Assembly: GCA_036653535.1 (NCBI GenBank)
Contig: JAVVTR010000004.1
Location: forward strand, 1 to 64,000
Source: JAVVTR01 sp036653535
GTDB taxonomy: Bacteria > Bacteroidota > Bacteroidia > Bacteroidales > P3
DNA: 64,000 bases
Direction of reading: 5' to 3'
Below the pieces are notes generated by a model. It had not been told where the DNA came from. It ran no database searches and saw only the letters and a list, made by a program, of their open reading frames with translations. The position numbers and the translations under genes are program-made. Shown here one piece after another: positions 26,402 through 35,372 of this stretch; within the stretch, counting starts at the first letter, position 1; each line of letters opens with the position of its first letter.

Positions 26402-26938
26402 TTAACGTTCGCTACGTACAAACAAAGATAATATTAAAGGTACCATTACACTTACTAACACTATTTCCCCAAAAGCATTCATTACAACATGCTCTACCTT
26501 AAGATTATGTAGAAGCTGTATTCTTTCCACTTTCACCACTTCCGTAAGACTAGTATTCATTAAGACCATCTGTTCTTGGCTACTGATAAGTCTTTGCATA
26601 AATCCCGAATCTATATAAGCTACATAAACCAATAGCAAAGCAGAAAAGATCACAGACGCAACCAAACCCACATATACACACATCATATAAGCTTGACGTG
26701 TATTTAGATAATGTTTAGAAATCTCGTTTTTTCTATAACTAAGACAACAAATTACCATTAACAGAAACAATGCAACCTCCGCAATCCATACCACTATCGT
26801 ATCTGTCTTATATCTATATTCCTGTGTCAAAGCCGTTATCAGAATCATACCTATAGCAGCTATAATACCAAAAAGAACAGCATAAACCACCCCTACTCGT
26901 GGCAAGTTACTATTGGGTCGTTTCAAAGAAAAAGCCAT
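26402..26938 (-). CDS. DUF4199-type membrane protein
   Basis: A 178-residue protein with four hydrophobic segments (about residues 17-37, 47-66, 85-106 and 153-174) and a polar region between the third and fourth (SSQEQMVLMNTSL...). The topology, length and position before a GT2 gene match the Bacteroidota family DUF4199, of unknown function. It starts the minus-strand glycan/T9SS unit and is divergent from the SRP RNA gene. Confidence 0.7.
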   Translation of the reverse strand: MAFSLKRPNSNLPRVGVVYAVLFGIIAAIGMILITALTQEYRYKTDTIVVWIAEVALFLLMVICCLSYRKNEISKHYLNTRQAYMMCVYVGLVASVIFSALLLVYVAYIDSGFMQRLISSQEQMVLMNTSLTEVVKVERIQLLHNLKVEHVVMNAFGEIVLVSVMVPLILSLFVRSER

Positions 26939-27011
26939 ATATTACCTATTAATTAAATCCCAAATTCCAATCGACAAATTTACAATTTATCCACCTTAAA
27001 AAGAAATTTAA

Positions 27012-27043
27012 TTTGGTGAGTATGCAAAATTGTACTACTTTTG
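27012..27043 (+). promoter_or_regulatory. ffs (SRP RNA) promoter
   Basis: TTTG (27012-27015), 20 bases, TACTTTTG (27036-27043): full consensus. The mature RNA would begin about five bases downstream. Confidence 0.8.
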
Positions 27044-27047
27044 CAAC

Positions 27048-27151
27048 GGGTAAGTCTTACACGACCAGCTCCCATCCACTCCCCCAGGGTCGGAAGGCAG
27101 CAAGGGTAAAATGGTTGTAGCGGTGCGATGTAAGGAGCTTACCCTTTTTTT
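27048..27151 (+). ncRNA. ffs: bacterial small signal recognition particle RNA (4.5S type) with terminator
   Basis: The RNA scaffold of the signal recognition particle, bound by Ffh. The apical-domain signature CCCCCAGGGTCGGAAGGCAG followed by CAAGGGTA (27082-27109) is that of Bacteroidota SRP RNA. The ends pair: GGGTAAG at 27048-27054 with CTTACCC at 27138-27144, followed by seven T as a terminator. A consensus promoter is just upstream. About 97 nt long, the short form without an Alu domain. Confidence 0.93.
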
Positions 27152-27173
27152 ATGCTCTGTATCTTTCAAAACA

Positions 27174-27785
27174 ATGGTATTAAAAATTTTTGACAAAGGC
27201 CTACAAACGAAGCAGATACAACACATCATAAGTTGTATCCGAAATGGAGGTATTATTATTTATCCAACCGATACTATTTATGGTATTGGCACAGGGCTTT
27301 CTAATATAAAGAGTTTGGATCGCATCGCTCAATTAAAATCTAAGCGAAAAGAAGACCTTAATTACACCCTCCTTTGTCATAATTTAAGTCAACTTTCCAA
27401 CTTCTCCAATCCTATTTCTAATTCTCTTTTTCGTTTTATGAAAGCTCATACGCCAGGTCCTTACACTTTTATTTTAGAGGCCAATAACGAAGTTCCCCGT
27501 CTTTTCCAAAGCAAAAAAAAGCAAATCGGTATTCGAGTTCCGGCTCACCCTATGTTACGACAAATTATTGAAGCCTTAGGAGAACCCTTATTAAATACTT
27601 CTATTGATAGCGAAGATGATAATTCCCCAGAATACATTACCGATCCGGAATACATCCACGATAAATTTGGAAAAAAAGTAGATTTAGTAATAGACGGAGG
27701 AATAGGTATGATACAATATTCCACCATTTTAGATTGTACCCAAGAGGAAATCCAAATTATTCGTCAAGGAATAGGGATACTCTAA
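27174..27785 (+). CDS. YciO/Sua5/YrdC-family protein
   Basis: A 203-residue protein of the Sua5/YrdC/YciO family. Sua5/YrdC make threonylcarbamoyl-AMP for the t6A modification of tRNA; YciO-type paralogues are close but less well understood. Here the start GGIIIYPTDTIYGIG, NYTLLCHNLSQLSNFS, HTPGPYTFILEANNEVP, IGIRVPAHPMLRQIIEALG and the ending IRQGIGIL match E. coli YciO better than YrdC. ATG 27174 is chosen because upstream codons overlap the SRP RNA and its terminator. It lies 22 bases after that terminator, so it may depend on readthrough or on its own weak promoter. Confidence 0.85.
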   Translation: MVLKIFDKGLQTKQIQHIISCIRNGGIIIYPTDTIYGIGTGLSNIKSLDRIAQLKSKRKEDLNYTLLCHNLSQLSNFSNPISNSLFRFMKAHTPGPYTFILEANNEVPRLFQSKKKQIGIRVPAHPMLRQIIEALGEPLLNTSIDSEDDNSPEYITDPEYIHDKFGKKVDLVIDGGIGMIQYSTILDCTQEEIQIIRQGIGIL

Positions 27786-27965
27786 AATAACTTTCTTCCC
27801 CAAAATCATCCAAATCAAGACAGCAGACTAAGAATTTTTTATTTAAATTAGCATACGAAATCAATTTATTGGATATACAGAACCAATAAAAAAAGTCTTC
27901 TATTATTGCTTCTAAATGTAAATTGTAAATTGTACTTTGTACTTTCAATTAGTAATTGCAAGTCG

Positions 27966-27997
27966 TTTGTTTCCCGTATCTTCTTTGTGTATCTTTG
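27966..27997 (+). promoter_or_regulatory. amn promoter
   Basis: TTTG (27966-27969), 20 bases, TATCTTTG (27990-27997): full consensus, 16 bases before ATG 28014. Confidence 0.8.
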
Positions 27998-28013
27998 CAA
28001 AAATTTGGAAACC

Positions 28014-28781
28014 ATGAAAACCAAACAAGAGATAACTGAAAATTGGATTGTTCGTTACACGGGGCTTCCTTTAGAAAAATTTGCAGAGTATATCATTTTG
28101 GTAAATTTTCAAGAATACCTCAGTAAATTTTCCGAACGTTTTAATACACCCATTCACGGTTTAGATAAGGCCATGCAATGTGCCACTACCCAAGATATTA
28201 CTATTATTAATTTTGGCATGGGCAGTCCCAATGCAGCCACTATCATGGATTTGCTTAGTGCCATTCAGCCAAAAGCAGTTCTTTTTTTGGGAAAATGCGG
28301 GGGAACCAAAAAATGTAAATTAGGAGATTTGATTTTACCCATTGGAGCCATACGGGGAGAAGGGACTTCCGACGATTATTTTTCTCCCGAAATACCCGCC
28401 TTACCCGCCTTTAATTTACAAAAAGCAATTTCTACCTCTATCCGCGACGCCCATATAGATTACTGGACAGGCACTATCTACACTACTAACCGACGAATAT
28501 GGGAACACGATGAACACTTTAAAGATTATCTAAGAAAAACTCGTTGTATGGGAGTAGATATGGAAACCGCCACTTTATTTATTACCGGTTTTGCCAACCA
28601 CATCCCCACAGGTGCTTTACTTATGGTTTCCGACCAGCCTATGACACCAGAAGGAGTTAAAACCGCAGCCAGCGACAAAATGGTAAGTGCCAACTATGCC
28701 CAACGGCACTTCGATATAGGGATTGACACCCTCTACCAATTGATCAACAACGGAATAACCGTTAAACACTTACATTTTTAA
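28014..28781 (+). CDS. amn: AMP nucleosidase
   Basis: Amn hydrolyses AMP to adenine and ribose 5-phosphate. The 255-residue protein is the short Bacteroidota form. It has the phosphorylase-fold motifs ITIINFGMGSPNAATIMDLL near residue 59, KAVLFLGKCGGTKK, LGDLILPIGAIRGEGTSDDY and GVDMETATLFITGFANH with the catalytic-type Glu. ATG 28014 directly follows the promoter. The open frame further upstream overlaps the promoter and is rejected. holA follows after 2 bases, so they are cotranscribed. Confidence 0.9.
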   Translation: MKTKQEITENWIVRYTGLPLEKFAEYIILVNFQEYLSKFSERFNTPIHGLDKAMQCATTQDITIINFGMGSPNAATIMDLLSAIQPKAVLFLGKCGGTKKCKLGDLILPIGAIRGEGTSDDYFSPEIPALPAFNLQKAISTSIRDAHIDYWTGTIYTTNRRIWEHDEHFKDYLRKTRCMGVDMETATLFITGFANHIPTGALLMVSDQPMTPEGVKTAASDKMVSANYAQRHFDIGIDTLYQLINNGITVKHLHF

Positions 28782-28783
28782 TT

Positions 28784-29851
28784 ATGCCATCTCTCAAATA
28801 CGAGCAAATTCTCCAACAAATCAAGGAAAAGAAATTCAAGCCCGTTTATCTTTTATGGGGAGAAGAAGATTATTATATAGATTTACTTACAGATGCTTTT
28901 GAAAATCAAGTATTAAACGATGCTGAAAAAGAATTTGATTTCAGCGTATTTTACGGACAAGATCTTAAAAACAAAGAACCCGGACTGCCAGGAGTGATGG
29001 CAGATTGCAAACGATATCCCATGACTTCCCCCTATCAACTTATTCTCATCAAAGAAGCACAAATGATAGATAAGTGGGATCCTTTAGAAAATTATCTAAA
29101 AAATCCGGTTCAATCTACTATCTTAGTCTTAGCACATAAACACAAAAAAATAGACAAGCGTAAAACCGTTTTTAAAACCTTAGATAAACAAGGCGTTTTA
29201 TTTGAATCTGCTCGTTTAAAAGACTATGAATATCAACCTTGGGTATCCAATTATTTAGGACAACATCGCTACCAAATAGCCCCTTCTGCTTTGGCTCTAC
29301 TAACAGAATCCTTAGGCTCTGATTTAAGCTTAATATCCAATGAATTAAAAAAGCTTATGTTAAATCTTCCCCCTCAAAGCGAAATAAATGAAAACCATAT
29401 AGAGCAATACATAGGTATTAACAAAGACTACAATATATTTTCCTTAGAAAAAGCAATTTCAGAACATCAATTATTAAAAATTGTTAAAATAGCCAACTAC
29501 TTTAAAAACAACATGAAAGAATTTCCCTTGGCTTTGATTCTACCTCAACTATATAAACATTTTTGTCGCGTATTGCTCTTTCATGCGTTAAATGGAAAAA
29601 TGAATCGCAATGAATTGGCTGCAAAAATAGGAATAAATCCTTATTTCTTAAACCAATACGAAAGTTGCGCACGTTATTACAACTACACTCAAGCTACTCA
29701 CGTCATTTCTATTCTAAAAGAATACGACCTCAAATCCAAAGGCCTTGGATCTACAGCCCCTCCGGAAACCCTATTAGAGGAACTTATCTTTAGAATTACC
29801 CATGTGAAAGATAATTTAGCCTTCGTTTGTTTTTTTATTCAAAATAAATGA
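28784..29851 (+). CDS. holA: DNA polymerase III delta subunit
   Basis: The delta subunit opens the sliding clamp within the clamp-loader complex. The 355-residue protein starts with KPVYLLWGEEDYYIDLL, the family N-terminus, followed by SPYQLILIKEAQMIDKWDPL and a helical collar region with YNIFSLEKAISEHQLLKI and NPYFLNQYESCARYYN. It begins 2 bases after amn. Slightly above the usual length of about 340 residues, with an ordinary C-terminus. Cytoplasmic. Confidence 0.92.
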   Translation: MPSLKYEQILQQIKEKKFKPVYLLWGEEDYYIDLLTDAFENQVLNDAEKEFDFSVFYGQDLKNKEPGLPGVMADCKRYPMTSPYQLILIKEAQMIDKWDPLENYLKNPVQSTILVLAHKHKKIDKRKTVFKTLDKQGVLFESARLKDYEYQPWVSNYLGQHRYQIAPSALALLTESLGSDLSLISNELKKLMLNLPPQSEINENHIEQYIGINKDYNIFSLEKAISEHQLLKIVKIANYFKNNMKEFPLALILPQLYKHFCRVLLFHALNGKMNRNELAAKIGINPYFLNQYESCARYYNYTQATHVISILKEYDLKSKGLGSTAPPETLLEELIFRITHVKDNLAFVCFFIQNK

Positions 29852-30143
29852 ATTATATTCTGTCACAGAATTTCCGCAGTAAAAACAAAAACAATAGATT
29901 ATAAAACAAAACGACCTTTTTAGTTTACATACTCTTTCTAAGCTCTGTTTTCTCAGGAGTTTAAACCTCTAAAGGATGTTAAAACAAACCTAAAACTATG
30001 ATTTACGCCAGCGATCAGATATGGCGGTTGATAAAAAATGACTTTGAGTATTTAAGAGCTTTCTACTTCTTATTTAGAAAGCCCGCAAAATATCAGAAGT
30101 TATTAATTCTGTATTAAATTAAATTTAATTAAAAAACAAAATC

Positions 30144-30854
30144 ATGAAAAAATATATTATCCTTACAGGTGTGCTTTTATCCATGCTATGTGGCACATCT
30201 CTTCGGGCCCAAATAGCTATAGAAATTCCAACATTGCCAAATCAAATGCAACCTTATTATCCGATGAGCCTTGATGGCACACCAGGTCTTCTCGTTGATA
30301 AAGAACCTTATCAATATACATATCCTACATTAGCTAAATTTACTCCAGGCGAATGGTTAAAAGTAGAATTAATAGGTGGAAAATTAGCTGAATACCAATG
30401 GTACGTGGATTATCATATGTCAGGCATAGATCCAATAGCTATAAGCGGTCAAACAGGCTCAACGCTCAATCTTCGTCTTAATTCAGATGCTCAAAATTAT
30501 ACTGCCACCTATAAATGTGTAGCTACCATACACCCTTATTATGTAGTAGGGGGTGGGGTTGAAACAAGAACCTTTACGGTTAATGTTCGTGTAGGTGCAG
30601 CACCTCGCATTGCTAAAATCTATCCCAACCCCGCAAGAGATATCGTTCATGTGGAATTAGAGGGAAGCGATGAGTCTGCTCAGAATACAAAAATTTCTGT
30701 CATGGATGCAAGTGGAAATTTGGTAAAATCTGTCCAAAATACAAGTGGTAAAAATATAGAAGTCGATATTTCCATTTTACCTAAGGGTAGATACTTTATT
30801 CATTCCGAAAAGGATGGGAACAGAAGTTCTAAGCAATTATACATTAATAGATAA
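30144..30854 (+). CDS. secreted protein with T9SS type A sorting domain
   Basis: A 236-residue protein with signal peptide MKKYIILTGVLLSMLCGTSL ending near RAQ (residue 23). The middle (about 55-150) resembles a single Ig-like/PKD-type domain (WYVDYHMSG, TYKCVATIHPYYVVGGG). The last 80 residues are a type A T9SS sorting domain: IAKIYPNPARDIVHVE, DASGNLVKSVQN and LPKGRYFIHSEKD, ending in KQLYINR. It should be exported by T9SS and cleaved or attached at the surface. It ends before a strong terminator; the giant cargo gene follows. Confidence 0.85.
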   Translation: MKKYIILTGVLLSMLCGTSLRAQIAIEIPTLPNQMQPYYPMSLDGTPGLLVDKEPYQYTYPTLAKFTPGEWLKVELIGGKLAEYQWYVDYHMSGIDPIAISGQTGSTLNLRLNSDAQNYTATYKCVATIHPYYVVGGGVETRTFTVNVRVGAAPRIAKIYPNPARDIVHVELEGSDESAQNTKISVMDASGNLVKSVQNTSGKNIEVDISILPKGRYFIHSEKDGNRSSKQLYINR

Positions 30855-30872
30855 GAAATTTCTATCAATTAA

Positions 30873-30907
30873 GGGAAGGAGAATAAATTTATTCTCCTTC
30901 CCTTTTT
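30873..30907 (+). terminator. intrinsic terminator after the type A cargo gene
   Basis: A 30-base perfect palindrome (30873-30902) made of GGGAAGGAGAATAAA and its complement, followed by TTTTT. It ends 16 bases before the ATG 30923 of the next gene. Confidence 0.88.
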
Positions 30908-30922
30908 CTAATGCAGAATCCT

Positions 30923-33900
30923 ATGCTAAAAAAGTTTTTTTTCTTCCTTTTAATAGCTTCTCCTTTGGTGTTGTCGGCTCAAACTATGGAAACTCACGGT
31001 TTTATTCCCAATAAAGGGCAATATGGAAGTGATATTGAGGGCAAGACTTTGCTTGGAAAATTTGCCGGACTTAGCTTAGATCTTTGGCTTACGGAAGAGG
31101 GAATAGAAATTGTTTATTGGTTGGGAAAAGGCGATTGGGAAAAAGAGGAGCAAATAGGGAAACAAAAAATAAAAATACAGGGGGCTCATAAAATCACCAC
31201 CTCCATGCTTTCTGTAAGTGATTCTTCTACCGAGGTTTTTCATTATTATTTAGCCCATTGTCCGGAGGGGATTCGAGATATACACTCATACGGCAAACTA
31301 CGTATCAAAAATATTTTGAACGGCATTGACTGGGAAATCTCTACCGATGCCGAAAATGCTTTTGTACAGACTTTCACTACGACCAACCCTTCTTTAGCTT
31401 CTTCAAAAATAATAGAAATTTTAAGCAAAAATAACGACACTATACGAAAGGATACTTTGCGTATGGGCACTTCTTATCCTCTCTTGTTAAAACCTAATTT
31501 CCAAACTTCTCAAGACCTATCACCTCAAGTTGTTGCTTCTTCTGATTCCTTTCTCTATCAAGATTGGGGTACTCTTTTCGGAGGAGGAAAAAATGTTTAC
31601 GGTCTAATGAAACAAAAGAAAGATCTTTTTGTAGATTGGAGTAAAACCAGTCGCTTTGATCTGCGGCATAGTTCATTTTCTTTGACATCATCTTGTAATG
31701 ATACAATAGGAAATCTTTATTTAGTAGGCAAAAGCAAACTCTCTGCTTTTGCCTACTATTTATATGGAGATTCTACTTTTAGACAAGATAGTGCAGGAAT
31801 TAAATCGGATGCCTTCCTTGCCCGTTTCGATACTAGCGGAACTCTTTGTTGGATAATCTATTATGGGTCATCTCAACATGATGAAGCTCACCAAGTAATC
31901 GTCAATGCTAAAAATGAAATTTATGTAGGTGGTGGCATTGATTTATCTTGGTTTCGACATACGTATAATATAAATCAAGCGTATGTTCCTTATTCTTTTC
32001 AATCTTGGAAAAATGATTTTCCTCTTTATGCTTCAGCATCCACCTCCTATTCCGACACGGGTACCTGTTTCTTTCTTAAATTTGATAGTGAGGGGAAACG
32101 CCTTTGGGCTACTTTATTTGGTACAGATCCTTATGTGAAAGACAAAAATACAGGTATAGAAGTCAAAACTTGGCCGAATCAGATGTGTTTGAGCTCTGAA
32201 GGCTCGCTTTATGTAGCGGGTTCTCATTCCAGTCAATCTTACAAATATAATCCATCTGCTAATTTTAATTATGATTTTGGAAAAGGAAAAAGTATCCCGA
32301 CTTTTGGTTCCCCTGGTCAAAAAGTATGGAGTTTTGAGGATATTGAAGATATAATTCCCCCCATAAAAAATATAGTCTTTGGAAAGATTCAATATACCTT
32401 TCTTTTAAAAATAGATAGTTTGGATCGTATTATATGGAGTTCGTATTATCCCGCTTGCCCACCTATTTTAAGCCTTCACAGTGACCCTTCCGGAAATCTT
32501 TATATTTTGGGGAACACTACCTATTCTAATTACCCTCCTTTACAAGTTAAAAAAGAGGCTTATTTTGCACAAAGAGAAAATCTAGACAGCATTACTGCGT
32601 CTAGTGTTAACAGCACCTGCGCCTATATAGCCGCCCTTAATATCGTAGGTCAACAAACCTGGTGCACTCATCTTTGTGGAGGCAATACAGAAAAAGAGCC
32701 CTATCGTGATATACGTAAAAATGCTGGAGGTATTTATGCAGGAGATATGTGTATCAGTCCCCAAAGGCATCTTTTAGTAACTGGAAATAATTCCAGTGTG
32801 TTTTTCCCCATCGTTAAAAAGGACGAAGCTCTATTTATGGGATTGGATTTTCTGGATACTACAACCTCTGGAAATTCTTTTATCATGGAGTTTGATACCA
32901 AAGGGGCACTTATTTGGAGTACCCTATACGTTCACGACAAGGCCTCCTTTGGCTCTTCTATAGTCCATACTAAGGAGGGAGGCTTTCTTTTATTGGAACA
33001 AGAATGGGAACGACGTGATTTTGTCCCTATTCCAGACCAACAAGAGACCTATTTTTCTTGTTTCAACAAAAAATTTCAAGTAATAAAACAACAACAAACA
33101 CCCGCTTTTACCCTGCCATTTTCAGATTGGTTAGAAGAAGTTCCAATATTAAATGATCGAATGCGTTTTGTTTTTCAATCCCTTTTAAATTTCGTTTCAC
33201 CCTCTCTCAAACTTTCTTTATCTCCCACAGGTAAGCTCTTTGTAACCGGCAATGCGGCTGAATTTGACTCCCTTGCGCTTCGAAAACCTTTCTCCACTTC
33301 CTATCTACAAACCCAGCCTTTATGGGATACCCTACCTCTCACTGGCTTTATTCTCCGCTACGACCTTTGCGACACCACCCTATACGCCCCTATTTCCTTA
33401 GGCTTTACAGATAGCCTCTACTGCATGGACGAAAAAATAAATGTTTTTTTGCAACTTTCCAGTGCGGACTATTCCCAACACCAAATCGTTTGGAACGCAG
33501 GAACGCCTGATGAAGTAGTAGGCGACATCTTCCGTATTACCCAAACCGGCACCTATTTTGTGCAGGCACGCAATATTTACAGCGGATGCCCCTCGGTTTA
33601 CAGCGACACTATACGGGTAGATTATATGCAAAAGCCCCGCCACTCCTTGCCCACAGATACCCTTTCCTTTTGCGTAGGCGAAGGTAGTCACGTATTAAAT
33701 GCCTTTCATTGGGGCGGATCCTATTTATGGAGTGATGGTTCCACCGATTCGGTATATCAAATTCGTTATCACGGAGATTCCATAGAAACGGTGTGGTGTA
33801 CCGTTTCTACGCGTTGTTACGAAGATGTGACCGACTCTGCCGTACTCCGTTTTCTTCCCCCCTATGCGTATTTGGGAAAAGACAGTGTTTTATGCGGAGA

Positions 33901-34957
33901 AGATACTTTACAGATTAATGCCAGCTTCTACAATCAAAATATTCCTGCGGATTTGGAATATCTTTGGACCTTTAATGGAGATACGGTACAAAGAGGCATT
34001 TTACGAGACGATGCCCCTGAGGATATTTCCCAAAACCCTGCAATTTATACGCTTAGACCCTACGACAGCGGACGGCTTTGTTTGCAAGTATTATGGCTAG
34101 AATCGGAATGTAAGATAGCCAAAGATACTATGCAAGTAAGTTATTACCCTTATCCTGACATAGATTTTACGCTAGCCAAAGATACCACGATTTGTTATTA
34201 CGATAGCGCTCATATTGATTTACAAATTCCGGATTCCAATGACACAGAGCAGGTGTATAAATGGTATAGAGGAGAAAATGAGCAGGGAATCTATGTCGGC
34301 GAAGGACCTTCTCAACGTTTTTCCGAAGAAGGGTATTATACCGTTATCGGGCATAATCATTGCAGTCGTTTAATGAAAACGATACAAATAGTCCATTATC
34401 CCAAAGCATGGATAACGCCGCAACTACCCGAAGATACGCTCTTCTGTAAAGGTCAATCTATTACTTTAGATGCTCGCACCTCGAATCCTACCACGCAATA
34501 TCTATGGAAAGACCTCGAAGAGGCACCCCAACCTATTCCTAAGATTACCCAATCGCTGAGTACAGAAAACGGCGTACGTACCTTTACGAAAGCAGGAGAT
34601 TATAGCCTTTTGCTACAAGATACCGCAGGCTGTCAAAATACATTGGATATAAATATTCAAGAGGATGATTGTGTTCCTAAAATAGAAATGCCCAATGTCT
34701 TCACCCCCAATGGAGATGGGATTAATGACTATTTTAAAATCAAAACGGCCGAAAAAATCTATCACTTTGAAATTTTTATTTTTAATGCTTGGGGCAATAA
34801 GGTCTATACGTACAAAGGAGAAACCGAAAATTTTGAATGGAATGGGGAACTTCGAGGAAGAGCTGTACCTGACGGGGCTTACTTTTATATAGTTACCTAT
34901 AAAGATTTCTTGGGAAAAGCACATCAACAAACGGGGAGTATTACGATTTTACGTTAG
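30923..34957 (+). CDS. large secreted protein with gliding-type (T9SS type B) C-terminal domain
   Basis: A 1344-residue cell-surface or secreted protein. The signal peptide runs to VLSAQ, about residue 20. An N-terminal region (FIPNKGQYGSDIEGKT) is followed by beta-propeller-like or SBBP-type repeats with the pattern DAFLARFDTSGTLCWIIYYG, GTCFFLKFDSEGKRLWATLFG and SFIMEFDTKGALIWSTLY. Several Ig/PKD-like modules with paired Cys residues follow. The end is the CHU_C/gliding-motility-associated domain: PNVFTPNGDGINDYFKI, FIFNAWGNKVY, PDGAYFYIVTYKD and the terminus GSITILR. ATG 30923 is preferred to 30911 because the latter lies within 9 bases of the terminator. A probable adhesin or surface structural protein. 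Confidence 0.8.
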   Translation: MLKKFFFFLLIASPLVLSAQTMETHGFIPNKGQYGSDIEGKTLLGKFAGLSLDLWLTEEGIEIVYWLGKGDWEKEEQIGKQKIKIQGAHKITTSMLSVSDSSTEVFHYYLAHCPEGIRDIHSYGKLRIKNILNGIDWEISTDAENAFVQTFTTTNPSLASSKIIEILSKNNDTIRKDTLRMGTSYPLLLKPNFQTSQDLSPQVVASSDSFLYQDWGTLFGGGKNVYGLMKQKKDLFVDWSKTSRFDLRHSSFSLTSSCNDTIGNLYLVGKSKLSAFAYYLYGDSTFRQDSAGIKSDAFLARFDTSGTLCWIIYYGSSQHDEAHQVIVNAKNEIYVGGGIDLSWFRHTYNINQAYVPYSFQSWKNDFPLYASASTSYSDTGTCFFLKFDSEGKRLWATLFGTDPYVKDKNTGIEVKTWPNQMCLSSEGSLYVAGSHSSQSYKYNPSANFNYDFGKGKSIPTFGSPGQKVWSFEDIEDIIPPIKNIVFGKIQYTFLLKIDSLDRIIWSSYYPACPPILSLHSDPSGNLYILGNTTYSNYPPLQVKKEAYFAQRENLDSITASSVNSTCAYIAALNIVGQQTWCTHLCGGNTEKEPYRDIRKNAGGIYAGDMCISPQRHLLVTGNNSSVFFPIVKKDEALFMGLDFLDTTTSGNSFIMEFDTKGALIWSTLYVHDKASFGSSIVHTKEGGFLLLEQEWERRDFVPIPDQQETYFSCFNKKFQVIKQQQTPAFTLPFSDWLEEVPILNDRMRFVFQSLLNFVSPSLKLSLSPTGKLFVTGNAAEFDSLALRKPFSTSYLQTQPLWDTLPLTGFILRYDLCDTTLYAPISLGFTDSLYCMDEKINVFLQLSSADYSQHQIVWNAGTPDEVVGDIFRITQTGTYFVQARNIYSGCPSVYSDTIRVDYMQKPRHSLPTDTLSFCVGEGSHVLNAFHWGGSYLWSDGSTDSVYQIRYHGDSIETVWCTVSTRCYEDVTDSAVLRFLPPYAYLGKDSVLCGEDTLQINASFYNQNIPADLEYLWTFNGDTVQRGILRDDAPEDISQNPAIYTLRPYDSGRLCLQVLWLESECKIAKDTMQVSYYPYPDIDFTLAKDTTICYYDSAHIDLQIPDSNDTEQVYKWYRGENEQGIYVGEGPSQRFSEEGYYTVIGHNHCSRLMKTIQIVHYPKAWITPQLPEDTLFCKGQSITLDARTSNPTTQYLWKDLEEAPQPIPKITQSLSTENGVRTFTKAGDYSLLLQDTAGCQNTLDINIQEDDCVPKIEMPNVFTPNGDGINDYFKIKTAEKIYHFEIFIFNAWGNKVYTYKGETENFEWNGELRGRAVPDGAYFYIVTYKDFLGKAHQQTGSITILR

Positions 34958-34985
34958 AATTTTAGACGGGGCTTAAAATGTCTTT

Positions 34986-35022
34986 AAAACAGCTCCAGAA
35001 AATTTTCGAAGCTGTTTTTTTT
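34986..35022 (+). terminator. intrinsic terminator after the large cargo gene
   Basis: AAAACAGCT (34986-34994) pairs with AGCTGTTTT (35010-35018), enclosing a small inner palindrome GAAAATTTTC, and is followed by more T residues. Confidence 0.8.
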
Positions 35023-35033
35023 TGTCAAAAAAT

Positions 35034-35070
35034 GGACATTTCGTTTTTAAATTTCGGACATTTCGTTTTT
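35034..35070. repeat. two exact 15-bp direct repeats
   Basis: GGACATTTCGTTTTT occurs at 35034-35048 and again at 35056-35070 (period 22 bp). Repeated blocks like this are found at the ends of IS21-family elements, where the transposase binds. Here no istA or istB is left, so it is at most a remnant. Confidence 0.6.
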
Positions 35071-35074
35071 TCGA

Positions 35075-35245
35075 TTATATTAGTTCTATTATCTTCTTCT
35101 CTTTAGCATCCTTTTCTTTCCGTATCTTTTTTAGAAAATCATATAAATTATCAACCTCAATACTTAATGCAGACTCTTTTTTAGTTAGAGAAACGATAGC
35201 TTCTTGGGCTATTTGTATTCTGTTATTCTCTTTGAAAGTTCAATT
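35075..35245 (-). pseudogene. C-terminal remnant of an unidentified coiled-coil-type protein
   Basis: The minus strand reads ENNRIQIAQEAIVSLTKKES, then LSIEVDNLYDFLKKIRKEKD and a lysine/glutamate-rich end before TAA at 35075-35077. It is protein-like (helical, charged) and lacks any start; an in-frame stop lies just upstream. The plus-strand frame over the same bases is not protein-like. Position beside IS30 and the direct repeats suggests a piece of an older mobile element. Confidence 0.35.
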
Positions 35246-35292
35246 AAGAAGTGCGAAAATTATTTCAGAAATAAAAAAGATAAATGATGATA

Positions 35293-35353
35293 GGGAGTTG
35301 AAAGCGTAAATAACTTTATGCGAAGCAAAAAGTTATTTACGCTTTCAACTCCC
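35293..35353. repeat. perfect 25-bp inverted repeat beside the IS30 element
   Basis: The arms 35293-35317 and 35329-35353 are exact reverse complements around an 11-base loop (ATGCGAAGCAA). It lies 19 bases left of the IS left end. There is no T-run, so it is not a simple terminator. Confidence 0.9.
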
Positions 35354-35372
35354 CTCAAGGCAACAAAAGTTA

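Noticed and set aside
33300..34650. Apparent rise in GC in the second half of the large T9SS gene as a sign of recombination
   Set aside because: Judged by eye only; domain-dependent composition could explain it and no break point is seen.
35022..35309. 95-residue plus-strand open frame after the large cargo gene
   Set aside because: It begins in the terminator T-run, is rich in Phe/Ser/Ile as a shadow frame, and the opposite strand reads as a better protein fragment.
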